Counted from the first letter of the stretch, positions 34,354 to 46,335 are shown. The stretch: 64,000 nt of DNA from Gymnopus androsaceus JB14 (GCA_009733575.1 ML769611.1:1-64000); one strand, 5' to 3'. Numbers and translations are program-made. The notes: generated by a model from the letters alone, not told the origin.

Positions 34354-36990
34354 ATGTCTAACTACTCAGCAGAAACCGCGCACGATGTTCTCGTTGTCGG
34401 AGCAGGTCAGCTTACCTTCTCCCCAAAGATTCCATTCTTAACACTATGATCTCTTCTAGGTCCTGCAGGATTGATGACGGCCACTATTTTGGCCAGGATG
34501 GGTCATAAACCCATCGTCATTGATCCAGCTGATCACGCTGGACACGAATACGGTCGGTCAGACGCGTTTCAATCGCGGTAAGCCGTTTTCCGAGTTCCAC
34601 TCTTTTCAGCTCATCGACTCATCTCTTCCCCCATTCCACAGATGCATGGAAATAATGCAATCCCTAGGCCTACCCATCGAACAGCTCGAACACATGGGCA
34701 AAAAACTCTACGGCCGCACATTCTGGGAAATCTCTCCCTCATCCGAATCCGAACCTGCAAAGGAAACTCGTACCGCATTTGCACGCTTCTACCCGGAATT
34801 CCTCGACTTTGACAAAGACTACTCGCTTGCTGTGCGTCAAGGACTGATCGAGCAAGTTCTTATACATGATATCGAGAACCATTGTGATGGGTTTAGAGTT
34901 CAATGGGGATGGGGCTTTGTATCGATGGAGTTGCCGAAGACGGGGTCAGAGGATGAGTATAGTCGGGTGTGCGTTCAGAACGTTGAGACGGGTGAAGAGA
35001 AGGTGTTGAAGACCAGATACGTCGTCGCATGCGATGGTGCACGGTCTTCCGTACGCAGATGGGCTTCGCAGTTTGGCGTACAGCTTGAAGGCGCTTCTTT
35101 GCCTGTTACATGGTGTGTCTTGGACGCTGTCGGGCTACGGAGTGATCATCCTGATTTGGAAAAGTTGTGGTACGTGTTGTCTCTGTTGTCACTCTGTTGA
35201 CTATTGCCGTTTTCTATACTCCACTCCTTTCGAGAGAACTTCGTCACTAATCTATCATCCTTCCTTGCAGCATTGTTCGTTCGCCCAAAGGCATCGTGCT
35301 CGTCATCCCACGAGAACCTATCAATGGTAAACCCGCAGCGCGATTCGACATCCAGATCGAGAAGAGCAAGGAAGAAACGAAGGAGGCTGATGCGGCGCGG
35401 ATGATCAAGGAGATCTTTGCGCCGTACACTGTAGAATGGGACGAGGTGAATTGGTGGAGTATATATGATGGTGCGTTGGTTTTCCTTTCTTATTCTGATT
35501 TCGGGAATCATGGACTCGGTTTTACGGAATTGCTGATTGTCAACCTTTTAATTCACAGTCGGACAACGAATCATCAATAAATACAGTATCGAAAACAAGG
35601 TCTTCTTCGTCGGTGACGCATGCCATACACATAGTCCTCGAGGTACGTATACCGTCCTATCGCCATCCATCCTTCACTTCACACAAATGCTACCCATCTC
35701 TTACCCACTCCTCTATCCCCAGCCGGTCTCGGTCTCAACACCGCTCTCCTCGAAGCACACAATCTATCGTGGAAACTCTCGCTAGTCCTTCAAGGCATCG
35801 CAAAACCATCAGTACTGCAAACGTACGCGGACGAAAGACACGGCGTAGCCAAGGAGCTCATTGACATGGATCGGCAGTTGGTTGGGCTGTACGCTGGGTT
35901 GGAACAGCAGAACGTTGATGATTTTGCTGGGAAGGGTACAAAGGAGTGGTTGAAGAAACTGCAGATGTTCCAGGCAGCTAATTATGCAGTGAGTTTTATG
36001 TTTTTTCCCCGACCTCATGGCATAGTATTCTCTTCTGCTGCCTTCGTTTTATTTCCGCTATCTCTGCTCTTGTTCGAAGTAACATTAAATTCGTTCTATT
36101 CCCAGTATCAAGCCGGAGCTTCAGTTGTCTACGCACCCAACATGCTGACCTCGAGTCAAATCTCGGATACACCAAAAATGGTCATTGGGAAGCCCGGCGT
36201 AGCGATCGGCTCTCGTACTCGCCCCGCCGTCGTCACACGCCTCTCTGACTCCGTCCCTGTGCCCATCCTGCCGCAATTCGATGGCAGATTCACAATATAC
36301 GTCCTCATTGGCGACTGTGCATCCAAAGGGCAGCTGGAGAAGCTGAAAGCGGTGGATGAGTACGTTCGCTCGTCTGACGGCTCAATCTTCGGACGATATG
36401 GGAGCAATGTGGTGGTGGAGGATAAGTCGGTGGCAAAGCGGATGCCTTTGCTTCGGATCCCTCGGTACACTACCTCCGAGTCTGAGTCCTGTCAGTCTTT
36501 ATCGTCTTCGTCGAAGGCAGAGAGCGCATTCCCGCAAGGTCGAAAACTCTACTCGTACAACTACGATGACATACCGCAAATCACCGCAGCATACCACGCA
36601 CCACTTCATTCCCTCTTCCGCGTCAACATCATCGTCTCGAATCCGGTCGGCGAGTCAGCTGTCCAGGACGAGCTTCTACCGATGTTGTATCCGCAAAAGG
36701 GCACAACGACTCCAGCTACGCGTTCGCATATTCTCAAACCTGCGAACGTGTATTGCGACGATATCCCTGTGGTCTCACCGTATAGACAAACAGCACCGGA
36801 GTCTGGGTTAGTTTTCGAGCATCCGATGCATATGAAATGGGGCGTTGATGTGGGAGTAGAAGGAGCTGCAGCTGCAGTCGGGGCAATTATCGTTGCGCGT
36901 CCTGATGGGCATGTCGGTGTGCGGACGGCAGGCTTTGGAGTGGAGGCGTGGAAAGAGGTAGAGGCGTATTTTGGGGGAATTTTGGCGTAG
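34354..36990 (+). CDS. FAD-dependent monooxygenase, phenol 2-monooxygenase type
   Basis: Seven exons (34354-34405, 34460-34577, 34642-35169, 35271-35470, 35559-35642, 35723-35988, 36106-36990) sum to 711 codons. Seen: FAD-binding 'DVLVVGAGPAGLMTA' at residue 11, 'YGRSDAFQSR', 'ACDGARSSVR' (the DG motif) and 'VFFVGDACHTHSPRAGLGLN' (the GD motif that holds the FAD ribityl chain). A C-terminal region of about 290 residues has the length and place of the thioredoxin-like domain of phenol hydroxylases, including 'MKWGVDVGVEGAAAAVGAII' near the end. Such flavoproteins hydroxylate phenolic rings with NADPH and oxygen. Length (710) and domain order fit the family. Divergently paired with an A-T-R gene, so tailoring of an aromatic product is plausible but unproven. 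No frameshift or stop. Confidence 0.92.
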
Positions 36991-37109
36991 AGTTTTCGCG
37001 ATTTTAAGACTGTAGAAAGTTGTATAATGGGGTATGGTATGGCTTGTGAACCTTTCGAATAGTAGACTCCTGATTCCAGAACTCAAGAGCAAAAGTCATT
37101 TTCTTCTGA

Positions 37110-37360
37110 ATGGTCAAAAGAATGTTGGCGAAGGATACAGACATCTACCACTTGGCTTGCCCTGCGTCTCCTCCTCACTACCCGTTTAATGCTTTCAAGA
37201 CCGTCAAGACGTCCTTTATGGGTACTCTCAACATGTTTGACCTTCAGTATTATCTCCGACTTGCTCCCGCAAGTTACTCAGCCCAAATCGACGCCACTCA
37301 CCAGCAACTACGTGTACTGCGATCCTCCCACATCATCGAAACCTCAGTTAACACTCGCCT
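37110..37360 (+). pseudogene. Relic of a UDP-glucuronate decarboxylase (UDP-xylose synthase) gene
   Basis: The frame contains '[20 protein letters not shown]' followed by '[12 protein letters not shown]', a highly conserved stretch of UDP-glucuronate decarboxylase, an extended SDR making UDP-xylose. About 80 bp further 'TSNYVYCDP' may be a decayed form of the next conserved block. Nothing upstream encodes the N-terminus and the rest is missing, so this is a fragment left by a rearrangement. It lies 120 bp past the stop of the monooxygenase. Confidence 0.7.
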
Positions 37361-37967
37361 TGAATGCCCTGCTACCCTCGTTGAACTCATCATCTTCCTC
37401 TAGCTGTTCTCAGCAACTCACAAACACTCCCTAGTTTGGTCATGCTCAGCAGGTCCGGGTGGGCCCTCTCCAAACAGCCATTGTTATTCAATCGGCCAGG
37501 CGGTGTCAATGGGGACGGAAGTTTGTTCTTGGTTGAAAGACCTCCCGTCGTACTACCAGTTTACTCGCAAAGCTTCACTTCCATCATCTAAGGTCGGAAT
37601 TCAATGGTCTCTTCGAGTACAAAGAGTACATCACACTGATAGGAACCTCCAAATTTGCTTCCATTGTCTAAGGCTGGAATTCACGCTGTTTGTTGATAGT
37701 GAGTCTTCCGACGGCTGTTGCCATTTCAATCGATGCACAATAATGGAATTTCTTGCATCATCTTTCGGTAGAACCCCGCTGTTCTTCCTGGGGCAAGACA
37801 TAGTTTTTGTACCATCATTCGCACCAGAGACATGATCAAATGGGCCATCTGATCAATCTTCACTTCACCTTTAACAGCTTTCGACTTTTGGTAACATGGG
37901 ACTTATTGACAACAGTACGTGTATAGAGGTGTGTGAGGCAAGACAGTAGTAAAGTGATAGTGGGAGT
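37361..37967. other. Gene-free stretch before mobile-element island 2
   Basis: Only short unsupported open frames. A phrase 'cttccat..tctaaggtcggaattca' recurs near 37579 and 37660. Confidence 0.4.
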
Positions 37968-37970
37968 AGT

Positions 37971-38997
37971 CACTCCGCAGGATCCATTAAAATACGGCTG
38001 TAATTAGTACCAAAAAACATTTTGTAAATAATATAATATTTCGCATGATTTTTCGTATGAAAAAGAACTAAGATTTCCCCCAAAAAATGAATGGGGAAAG
38101 AGCTTCATTTCCTTTCGAAAGTAAAGGTCTTTTACAATTGGGAAAGATGGTCTTTTACTCGTGTAAAAGTTCAACTATTACACCCTAACAATGCAGTAGC
38201 AACAAGACAAAGGTTCTTTGTCTTGCGTAATTTTCTAACTATTACGCCGTAGCAACAACAGTGTTCTACCAAAGGCCTAAGCCTTAAGTACATAGGCCTT
38301 AAGTTAAGGCCTTATGTTAAGGCTTCAGGATTTTCCTCGGATCCCTTAAGGCCTTAACAAAGGCTTAAGTGGCTGTGTCCCAAGCCAAAAGGGAAATATG
38401 TAGGAATACTCAATAAAGTCTCATTTTTCTACCTTTTACTTGATATTTCCATAATCAATCAATAATCCAGAAGGATACTTAGTTGATGAAGTGCAGAGTT
38501 TATGGAGACACTGGTGTTGCACTGGGCTGTTGAGGGTGCTAACAAGAATAATGAAGAATAAATTATAAATTATAATGTAGAAGTCTTTTGTATAACACAA
38601 AATTTCATTACTTTCCTGTGGCACTGGCCTGACATGGTCAGTTTAAAAATAATAAAAAATCAATTATCAACCTAGCTATAAGGCCTTAAATGGGCTTAAG
38701 CCCTAAAGATTTTGAGATTGTTATTTAAGGGCTTATGGTAGAACACTGAGCAACAAAACAAAGCACCATTGGATTGTTGTTAGGGCGTTATAGTTGAACT
38801 TTTACGCAAGTAAAAGACCATCGTTCCTTAGTGCAAAAGACCTTCACCTTCGAAGGTAAATGAAGTGCTTTCCCCATCCATTTTTCAGGGGAAATCTTAG
38901 TTCTTTCTCATATGAAAAATCAGGCAAAATATTATATCCTTTACAAAATATTTTTTGGTACTAATTACGGCCGTATTTTAATGGATCCTGCGGAGTG
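37971..38997. mobile_element. 1027-bp CACT-ended TIR element with arms of about 230 bp
   Basis: The ends are CACTCCGCAGGATCC and its inverse. The inverted similarity runs about 230 bp inward on both sides (37971-38200 and 38765-38997), including 'AAATGAATGGGG' and 'GGTCTTTTAC'. AGT flanks both ends (extended flank AGTAGT on both sides). A second copy with the same arms but a different interior sits at 54294-55875. CACT termini and a 3-bp duplication suggest the CMC/EnSpm (CACTA) superfamily. The interior has TTAAGGCC-rich low-complexity sequence and no gene. Confidence 0.85.
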
Positions 38998-39003
38998 AGT
39001 AGT

Positions 39004-39370
39004 GTAGGTGTACATTTAGTAGGGAATCTTTAAGCAAGTTCTTATGAGGTGGTAGAGCGAATTGATTATAGGGAGTAGCAGTAGATTGGGTGTATGTGTA
39101 GTATGGAATCTTTAAGCAAGTTATTATGGGGTGATAGAGCGAATTGATTAGGGAGTAGTTGAGTGATTGTGGGAGAGCAATTGGATGAAAGTGTAAAAAA
39201 ACAATGAAAGTGTTATATAGCGAGCAAAGTATCAGAACCAACTGTTGACCAACTGTCCACATTTGCATGACGGCAAACCAGATCAGAGCAATTGGATGAA
39301 AGTGTTCTATAGCGAGCAAACAGTCAGAACCAACTGTCCACACATGACAATGAACCAGATAGGGTAAGAT
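39004..39370. repeat. Two successive imperfect tandem duplications
   Basis: 'ggaatctttaagcaagtt' recurs 82 bp apart (39023 and 39105), each followed by 'gagcgaattgatta'. 'gagcaattggatgaaagtgt' recurs 111 bp apart (39175 and 39286), each followed by 'atagcgagcaaa' and 'agaaccaactgt'. Local duplications of unknown origin. Confidence 0.8.
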
Positions 39371-39753
39371 TTGAGTATGTTTGACTAGATGCCTCTCCCT
39401 AAGATTATAAGCAAGGGCCTCTTTAATATCACCAGTAGCAACAGGGGTTCTGCACAATATGCATAGCCCTTAGGCCCGAACATAGCAACAATGGCTTTCC
39501 TGAGCTCTAGCATTGCACACTGTTTCTTGCCTTCAGCTGATTTGTGCCATCAACGAGTAGATGAAGATTCTATGAGGATAGTAATCTGAATTTTGAATTG
39601 ATAGAAATAGAAAGATATAGCACTCACGAGAGGGTTGAAATTGATCTATATTGCATCAATGCAATGCTGCATACTCGAAGCACCAGTTGTAGGTTCGAAG
39701 TTTTATTCAAAACGTGTTAATATCCCAATGTAGTTCGATGCTGAGAACATTTG

Positions 39754-40355
39754 TCAAAGATAGCTCTCTTCCACTAGGAAGTAGAACAACCTCATTGTTC
39801 GAGAAAGGTTTGTGAAACCTGCTTGATTAAGCAGTCTGCAAGCGCTACAATGATTTTGTATGCCACACCGAAGTGGCCTATTCATGCCACCTTCCCGTGA
39901 GTAGACTGCATCATCTGTGTTCTGATCAAACATCTGAAGAACATAGTCCCGATAGCTATCCAAACTCACTGTAATGGGTGATGGAGCGGAAGTTGATGCA
40001 CTGGAACTTTCCGGAAGGAGAGGACAATTGTGCAAAGGGATCCATATCAATGATTCCTCAGAAAGGGAAAAGGCTCTATAGGGGGTTCTGCTTGGTTGAG
40101 TAGCAAGGGCATATTTACCTCGGGAGGTCAAAAGAGAATAATGAAATGCGGATGAACATCTTGGATGCCCATCAAGACATTGGAAGAGTTCGAAAAAAGT
40201 TGTTTGGTAACGGGGTGCCTTCTATCAGAGGAAAAGACTGTTGTGTTGAATGTTTCGATTACAGGAGCCATCATATACCTTTTGACGGGACCAGCAAAAT
40301 GACGGAACCCCCAAAGTTCTAGGTTCATACTTTGGGAAAAGTCAGGTACTCTCAC
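39754..40355 (-). CDS. Unrecognised ORF pair, possibly one broken gene
   Basis: Two - strand frames, 40355-40128 ('NLELWGFRHFAGPVKRYMMA') and 40131-39754 ('SLDSYRDYVLQMFDQNTDDA', 'NHCSACRLLNQAGFTNL'), abut and overlap by four bases in different phases. Amino-acid composition looks protein-like and both are open to the end. I recognise no family. They may be one gene with a shift or intron at about 40130, or a relic inside mobile DNA. Confidence 0.35.
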
Positions 40356-40639
40356 TGTAGTGGCATGAGTAAGTGGGTTCTCAAGGCATCCGAGGAATAT
40401 TTTCGGATCCAGGGATATCGAAAAGCAGAATCAATCTGCAGCTGTAGTGCCACTGTCCTCAAAAGCTTGTGTATGGAGATAATGTGCACCACTCCTTCTC
40501 AAAGAGAAGATGCAGGAACCTAAAGATCTCATAGAGTATGGGAAGCTGTCAAGAAGCTGTAGGTTTTTCTTCAAATGTACGACAAATGGCAATGCTGAAG
40601 CGACTGTTGCTGTGTAAAGAATGGAGAATACAGCTGAAA

Positions 40640-40775
40640 CACACCAAAAACAGAGGTTTCCAAACTTAAGAAAAGATTTTATACAAAACTTACGGAAATA
40701 AGCTGCCTTTTGTGGTAATTTTATTTCCATAAATTTTGTCTAAAATCTTTTCATAAGTTTGGAAACTTCCGTTTT
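40640..40775. repeat. Inverted repeat with arms of about 57 bp
   Basis: 'ggtttccaaacttaagaaaa' (left arm from about 40644) is mirrored by 'ttttcataagtttggaaac' (right arm to about 40775). The short loop is around 40703-40712. It could form a long hairpin; probably a MITE. Confidence 0.75.
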
Positions 40776-40877
40776 ACACCTTTTCTGGATGTTTTCATAA
40801 GTTTTTGATTTGCGTTAAACTGATACATTCACTGCAATGATTATGCTGACATTGTGAAATGGATTCTTTCAGCAGCT

Positions 40878-41317
40878 AAGGAAAATGTACTTTTTTCGGA
40901 GTGGTATAGAAAATAAATGCTCCATACAACTTATGCAAAAATATATTTGTACCATCTGAAGTTTGAAGCTTCTGCACATTTCCGGAACAATGTTTTTCAG
41001 CCAGGATGTGAAGTAACCTGGTTCAGCTGACCTGAAAGCATGAATTGACAAAGCCGGCTGAATTTATTCATTTCAGGGCTTCCGAAATGGTGGCGGTCAC
41101 CATTTCCGCTGACCTGAAATGAAATATTTGGCCAGCATCAATAGTTAATATTTTCGGACTGGCTGAAGCAGATTACTTCACATCCAGTCCGAAAAATGTT
41201 GTTTTGGAAATATGCAGAAAATTCAAACTTCAAATCATCTGAGTTAATTTGTTTCCTAGGCCCTAAGAAATGTTCACTTTCAGTGTACCTCAGAAAAATT
41301 ACATTTCCCTTATCAAT
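40878..41317. repeat. Inverted duplication of a possibly coding segment
   Basis: Left arm 40878-41023 and right arm 41160-41317 are inverted copies of about 150 bp at moderate identity. Read from each end they give similar peptides: 'KENVLFSEW' with 'LKFEASAHFRNNVFQPGCEV' on + (one stop inside) and 'KGNVIFLRY' with 'LKFEFSAYFQNNIFRTGCEV' on -. The right arm is part of an open 106-codon frame on the - strand (41138-41458). The peptide family is unknown to me. Confidence 0.65.
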
Positions 41318-41631
41318 TGAAATAATATATTTCTCATAATGCTTCAGTCTGACTGAAGCATAATTATTGGCGGTATGATTGCTGCATGCAGTGTCATCCG
41401 ACAGACTTGAACAAGGATCCACTGGGAATCCAAAAAGGATTTCTTTTCTCACAGTCACAACTTAGTCCAGATACTTTTGCCTGCTGTACCCAGCACTTAT
41501 ATTTCAGTAGCTCTTCACCTGCATCTCCACCATCTCCAGCATGGTACATATCCACCTAGAAACACCTCAAGGAAAACATATATCCAAACCAAGTATCATT
41601 AGGGTTAGGGTTTTGAGATACAATTAATTCA

Positions 41632-41954
41632 TGTGAAATTCCTATAGACACGATGAATACAACAAGGGCCTCAGTCGTAATGATGGAACTCGATATTACC
41701 TATAGACACAATGAATACAACAAGGGCTATAGGTAAAGTCAGTAATGAAAGAGAAATTATAAGTAAGACACTTACCCTCAGTCATAATGATGGAACTGAG
41801 GGAAGCGGGGAATCGACGTGCCCAGCTTTATATAGTACGGAAAATAGGTCACATTGGTAAACAAATAAAGATTACCAAATAAGAACATAGAACCCGAAAA
41901 GGAAAACCAAACCAAACATACAGCGCCACACTAAACACCCGTCAACATTTAACA
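41632..41954 (-). repeat. 3' LTR of copia A
   Basis: 323 bp, begins TGTGAAATTCC and ends ATTTAACA on the + strand; nearly identical to 48142-48465. Confidence 0.93.
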
Positions 41955-42982
41955 CTCCCCCTGGTGTCGTTATACCACCAATCCAAACCCAATGCAGTCA
42001 CAATACGATGATGCTTCTCCCTGGATAATGACTTGGTCATGATGTCGGCAAGGTTCTGAGAAGACGCCACCGGATACACGGATACCTGTCCTTCCTTGAC
42101 AGCGTCCCAAATAAAGAAGTACTGGATGTCAATGTGCTTGGCCAAATCGTGCCCTTTCGTTGTCTCCAACAATGCAATCACTCCTAGGTTGTCAACCAGC
42201 AAACCCATCGGACCTCCCATATCCAAGTCCACTTCTCGCAACCAACTCGCCATCCAGATAGCCTGCTGAACGCATTTCACTAACACGATATACTCTGATT
42301 CCATTGACAACAAGGAAACTAAGTTCTGCTTCTTCAAAGCCCATGCAACAGGACAACTGTTCATCAAGAATATATATCTGGAGGTCAACCGTTGCGTAGC
42401 TTTGCAACCAGCCCAATCCGCATCCGAGTAGCCCACCGTCGTAACCTTCTTATCCATGCAAGGTTTGTACTTCACTCCGTAATGCACTGTTGTTAGAACA
42501 TAATGGCATAGTTTGATGAGGAGGTCCCAATCCTCAGGAATCGGTTCATTTTGAACCGTCGCCAGACTCGAACATGCGAAACTAATGTCCGGTCTGCTGC
42601 ATCCACCTCCCCATTGGCAACAACCCAGTAGACCTCAGTATGGCTTGTCGCTCATGAACACATCATCCTCCTTCGACCATTTTCCTCTTGCAGGTATAGA
42701 GTAGCCGGGAGGGAATGGAGTATACAATGGTTGAAGATCGTTGAGGATACCAAAGTACTTGAAAGCTTTGAGAAAGAATGGGGCTTGCGTAACACCAATC
42801 GAACCATCTGGCAAGTAATCAATTGTCAATCCAAGGAGGACATTCTTATCCTTGACATCCTTCAGGTCCCAGATTCTGAACCCATGAATTGCGTTCTCCG
42901 CTTCCTTTCTATCTGTCAAAGCCGCAAAAATATCATCGGTGTGTACGGATGCAATGGTCCTGCGGCCAGAAGCAGGGTTGAA
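41942..42982 (-). pseudogene. Copia A reverse transcriptase second half and RNase H
   Basis: 'HTDDIFAALTDRKEAE' carries the polymerase DD pair, then 'VLLGLTIDYLPDGSIGVTQA'. After a break (42490-42634) the 42487-41942 frame is a complete copia RNase H region: 'GYSDADWAGCKATQRLTSRY', 'SMESEYIVLVKCVQQAIWM' and 'HIDIQYFFIWDAVKEGQV'. Several shifts separate the parts. Confidence 0.85.
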
Positions 42983-45060
42983 TCAAGAACGAATGCAAGG
43001 ATCAGCATGTGAGGACTTGAAGCCCAGTTTCTTGAACTGGTCCTCTAGTTTGTTGTACCAGATATGACCCACTTGTACCATTCCATATAGAGGTCTTTGC
43101 ATCAGACAAACTTTTGCCTCCTCCCCCATCTGAGCAAAACCGGTAGGCTGACACATATAAACTGGTGGATCCTTTGGTAAAGTCCCGTTCAAGTACATCA
43201 ACAAGAAATCCCACTGACTCGTCTCCAGCCCTAGACCAACTGCGATGGCCATAAGCATATGAACCAACTCCACACGCGCAACAATCAACCAACTCTTCTC
43301 GTAATCCACACCCGCAATTTGCATGTTGCCTCTAGCGACGTAATGAGCTTTTGTTTTCAAAACCTTTCCATCCCCATCCACCTTCAAATCATACACCCAC
43401 ATTCCCTCTAGTATCTGGACACCTTCCGGAGCGTTGACTAGCTTCCAAACTTCTCGATCTCTCAGACCCTTTATCTCGGCTTCCATGGCTGGAACCCACT
43501 TTTCAGGTTCACGCATGGCCTCTCTGTACGATGACGGAATCACAATATCGCTGCCCCCTTTTACAGCACTAGCCAAGGCCAAGACAGTCTCTTCATTCTC
43601 CCTCTGTCTATGCTCATCTTCCATAACGTTCACAGCTAGGACAGCTATATTTGCCCACTTGAGCTTGTTGGATTTTGCACCCTCCTCGTCCCTCAAGTAG
43701 TCGATTGAGCGTAAAAGTGCAGGTGAGGGGACGGAGACTTGACTCAAACGTCGAGGAGTCTCTGGAGGTACTTCAGGAGCTTGTGCAACGCCTTCTGGGG
43801 ACCGCGGACGTTCTTCAACTTCTCCCACAAGATCACAACCAGCAAGCTCTATCTCAAAAGCTTCTTTGTCATCCGCGGAACCCGTTTCAACACGCTGAGT
43901 CCTCCTTGGCATTCCCTCCTCGGAAACTACATCCCTAACCAAATAAACATTTTTCCTATCAGGATTGTAAACTCTGTAACCTCGTGCACCGAGGTAACCA
44001 ACCATAAAGCCACACCAAGCTTGTTGACCTAGCTTCCCCTCCTTGTGATCCAGATCCTTAACCCAAACCTTTGACCCCACTTTTGTAGATGCGATACATC
44101 AAGAGTGTCAGATCGTTTCCACTTTTGCCAGGGAACCTGCCCAGGATGCCACATGGTAGGAATAAACCCTCTAATGTAACATTGAGCAGCAGCAGCAGCC
44201 TCTGCCCAGAACCTCTTGTCAAGGTCAGAATCCTCCAACATGGCACGAGTACCTTTGATAATGTTACGGTTTGCTCGTTCTACTTGTCCATTTGCAGCTG
44301 AAGAGTCTTTAGGAACATGCTTGATGACAATACCCTTCTCGTTGCAAAAATCCTCAAACTACTTGTTGTCAAATTCTCGACCAAGGTTGATACAAGAAAC
44401 GCGTACCTTCCTCCCTGTTTGGGTCTCAGCGTTTGGGTCTCAGCCATAGCAATGAAGACTTTTACCAACAACAAGATCTTTGGAGCATCCTTTGTGGTGG
44501 AGAAATATGGAAATGGTATGCTCATACCGTCATCGCATGCTAGCAGCATGTAGACAGCACCACCAATACTGGTAGTTCTTGCCCTCCCCCACAAGTCGAG
44601 ACTAACGCGATCCAAAGGTTCCGATGATGGGATAACGACCGCATTGAACGGTCTTCTCGTAGCCTTCGTCAACAAGCAGACCTCGCACTTTCCGCACACC
44701 GTCATATCCGAGATATTCAAACCACCAACCAAGCCCTTCTTCGACATCATGTGGACAACATTTATATCCGCATGCCCGAAACAGATGTGCCACATCTCCA
44801 ATGAGCAAGGTACATTCATTGACCAAGATTTCATGCTAACTGCCACCACAGGTGGCTTCACATCAAGACGTGCTTTCTCAAAAGCCAACTTGCCATCCAC
44901 CACTACCTTTCCAGTCTTATCCGCAACCATCAAGATACCACTCCCCCACATCCCATGATAACCCAGAACGTCCATTGCTGGGAGCGACAACAGGTTCATT
45001 GAGAATGAAGGGGTATGCGAAGCGGGAAAATGGAGCTTGTTTACAACCCCGCTAGACGTT
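42983..45060 (-). pseudogene. Copia A integrase and first half of reverse transcriptase
   Basis: 'MWHICFGHADINVVHMM' with 'CGKCEVC' is the pre-integrase zinc site (H-x-H, C-x2-C). 'DRVSLDLWG' holds the first integrase Asp; the catalytic core is shifted near 44420 and 44245. The 44080-42983 frame gives the integrase C-terminus ('WCGFMVGYLGARGYRVYNPD') and the reverse transcriptase start ('WVPAMEAEIKGLRDREVWKL', 'ETSQWDFLLMYLNGTLPKD'). Confidence 0.85.
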
Positions 45061-45685
45061 CATATGTGCAACTCAACAATCCCTCTGCCTTCAATAACAA
45101 ATTGACCACCCTCTCCCTCCATAGCCATCCGACCCACAATACAAACAGGCGTGTACTCGATGAACAATGACTTATCACAAATGCACCATTCAGAAGTGGC
45201 ACTGTTGATATAGGTGGGAATGCGTTCAATTGAAGGAAACAAAGGCAAGGACAAAGTAGACATGAGAACAGTAGGTAGTGTATTGTACAACGTATTGTAC
45301 AACCAGTCATTATCTACCACAGCAATGCTTTCCCCTCTGCGTCTAAAGAGGTTCGAGTCAGTTACCGCAGCATGAACTGGAGTACCAAACGCACCACTGC
45401 AACCGAAATTGTAAGTAGCAGCAGCGACGATCTGCTCTGTGATGGAAGAACTCCCAGTGACTGCAGCAGCAGCAGGCCTGTTTGATTCGATACCCTGTTT
45501 CCACCAGGCAGGAGCATGGTGCTCGGCACCACCACCAGGCGACCAGCATTGCTTCTGACTATGGCCAGAACACTTGCAGTTCTCACAAATGAAGGGCTTC
45601 CATGCATACATAGTATTTGTGACTGTAGCAAGAACGGATGACCCATCGGATTTGAAGCCTCCAGCAAGACAAGGTTGGACGTTTT
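45060..45685 (-). pseudogene. Copia A gag C-terminus and protease region
   Basis: Past the insertion the frame resumes with 'ENVQPCLAGGFKSDGSSVLA' and the nucleic-acid-binding knuckle 'CENCKCSGHSQKQC' (C-x2-C-x4-H-x4-C). 'RIPTYINSATSEWCICDKSL' occupies the place of the aspartic protease site but has Asn and Ala where the family has Asp and Gly. The protease therefore looks inactive if this reading is right. Confidence 0.75.
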
Positions 45686-46177
45686 CATCTGGAAAAGTGC
45701 CTAAAGCCCTGAGATATCTGAATATCTCTGGGGGAGCCCAGGAAAAGTCCCAATTCCTAGGCTTTTTCAGGTAGTCTTGAAATGTCCTGGGCACCCTGGG
45801 TGGCTCAGGGTACCCAGGAAAATGCCCATATCCTAGGGACTCCCAAGATTCCCCAAAGAAAATTAAAGTCCCCCAGGATATGCGACTTTCTTTGAAAAGC
45901 CTTGAGTAATCCTAGGTACATTCCAGAAGCATTCTAGAGCATTCCTGAGTAGCCCAAAGATATCATTGGGTATCCTGAAGCATCCTGGGACATTCCTGAG
46001 ATGTCTCTGCAATGATCCCAGAAAAACTCTGTATAGCCCTGGGCCCCTGAGCATCCCTAGGATATGGAGATTTTCCTATGGAGCCCTGGGAAACCCTAGC
46101 TACTCCAGGAAAGCTCAGGAGTATGCCAGGGAACCCCAGAAATACTTTGGAGATACTTGAAAAAGGCCTGGTGATAG

Positions 46178-46335
46178 CCCAGGGAAGCCCAAGGATATTT
46201 CAGGAAAGCCCAGAGATAGTCCAGGGAAGCCCAGAGATACTCCAGGGAAGCTCAGAGATACTCCAGGGAAGCCCAGAGATACTCCAGGAAAGCTCAGAGA
46301 TACTCCAGGGAAGCCCAGAGATACCTGTGGGATGC
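46178..46335. repeat. 21-bp minisatellite, about seven units
   Basis: Units of the form 'cccagagatactccagg' plus 4 bases repeat at 21-bp steps and read as GSPEILQ heptads in one frame. It lies in the left subterminal zone of the 1668-bp element. Confidence 0.85.

Noticed and set aside
37965..39003. 6-bp target duplication AGTAGT for the CACT element
   Set aside because: The second copy shows only ACT, and the LTR length test there fits a 3-bp duplication, so 3 bp is preferred and the extra AGT is probably chance.
43434..44032. + strand ORFs in the copia A region
   Set aside because: They are shadows of the integrase/reverse transcriptase frames on the - strand.
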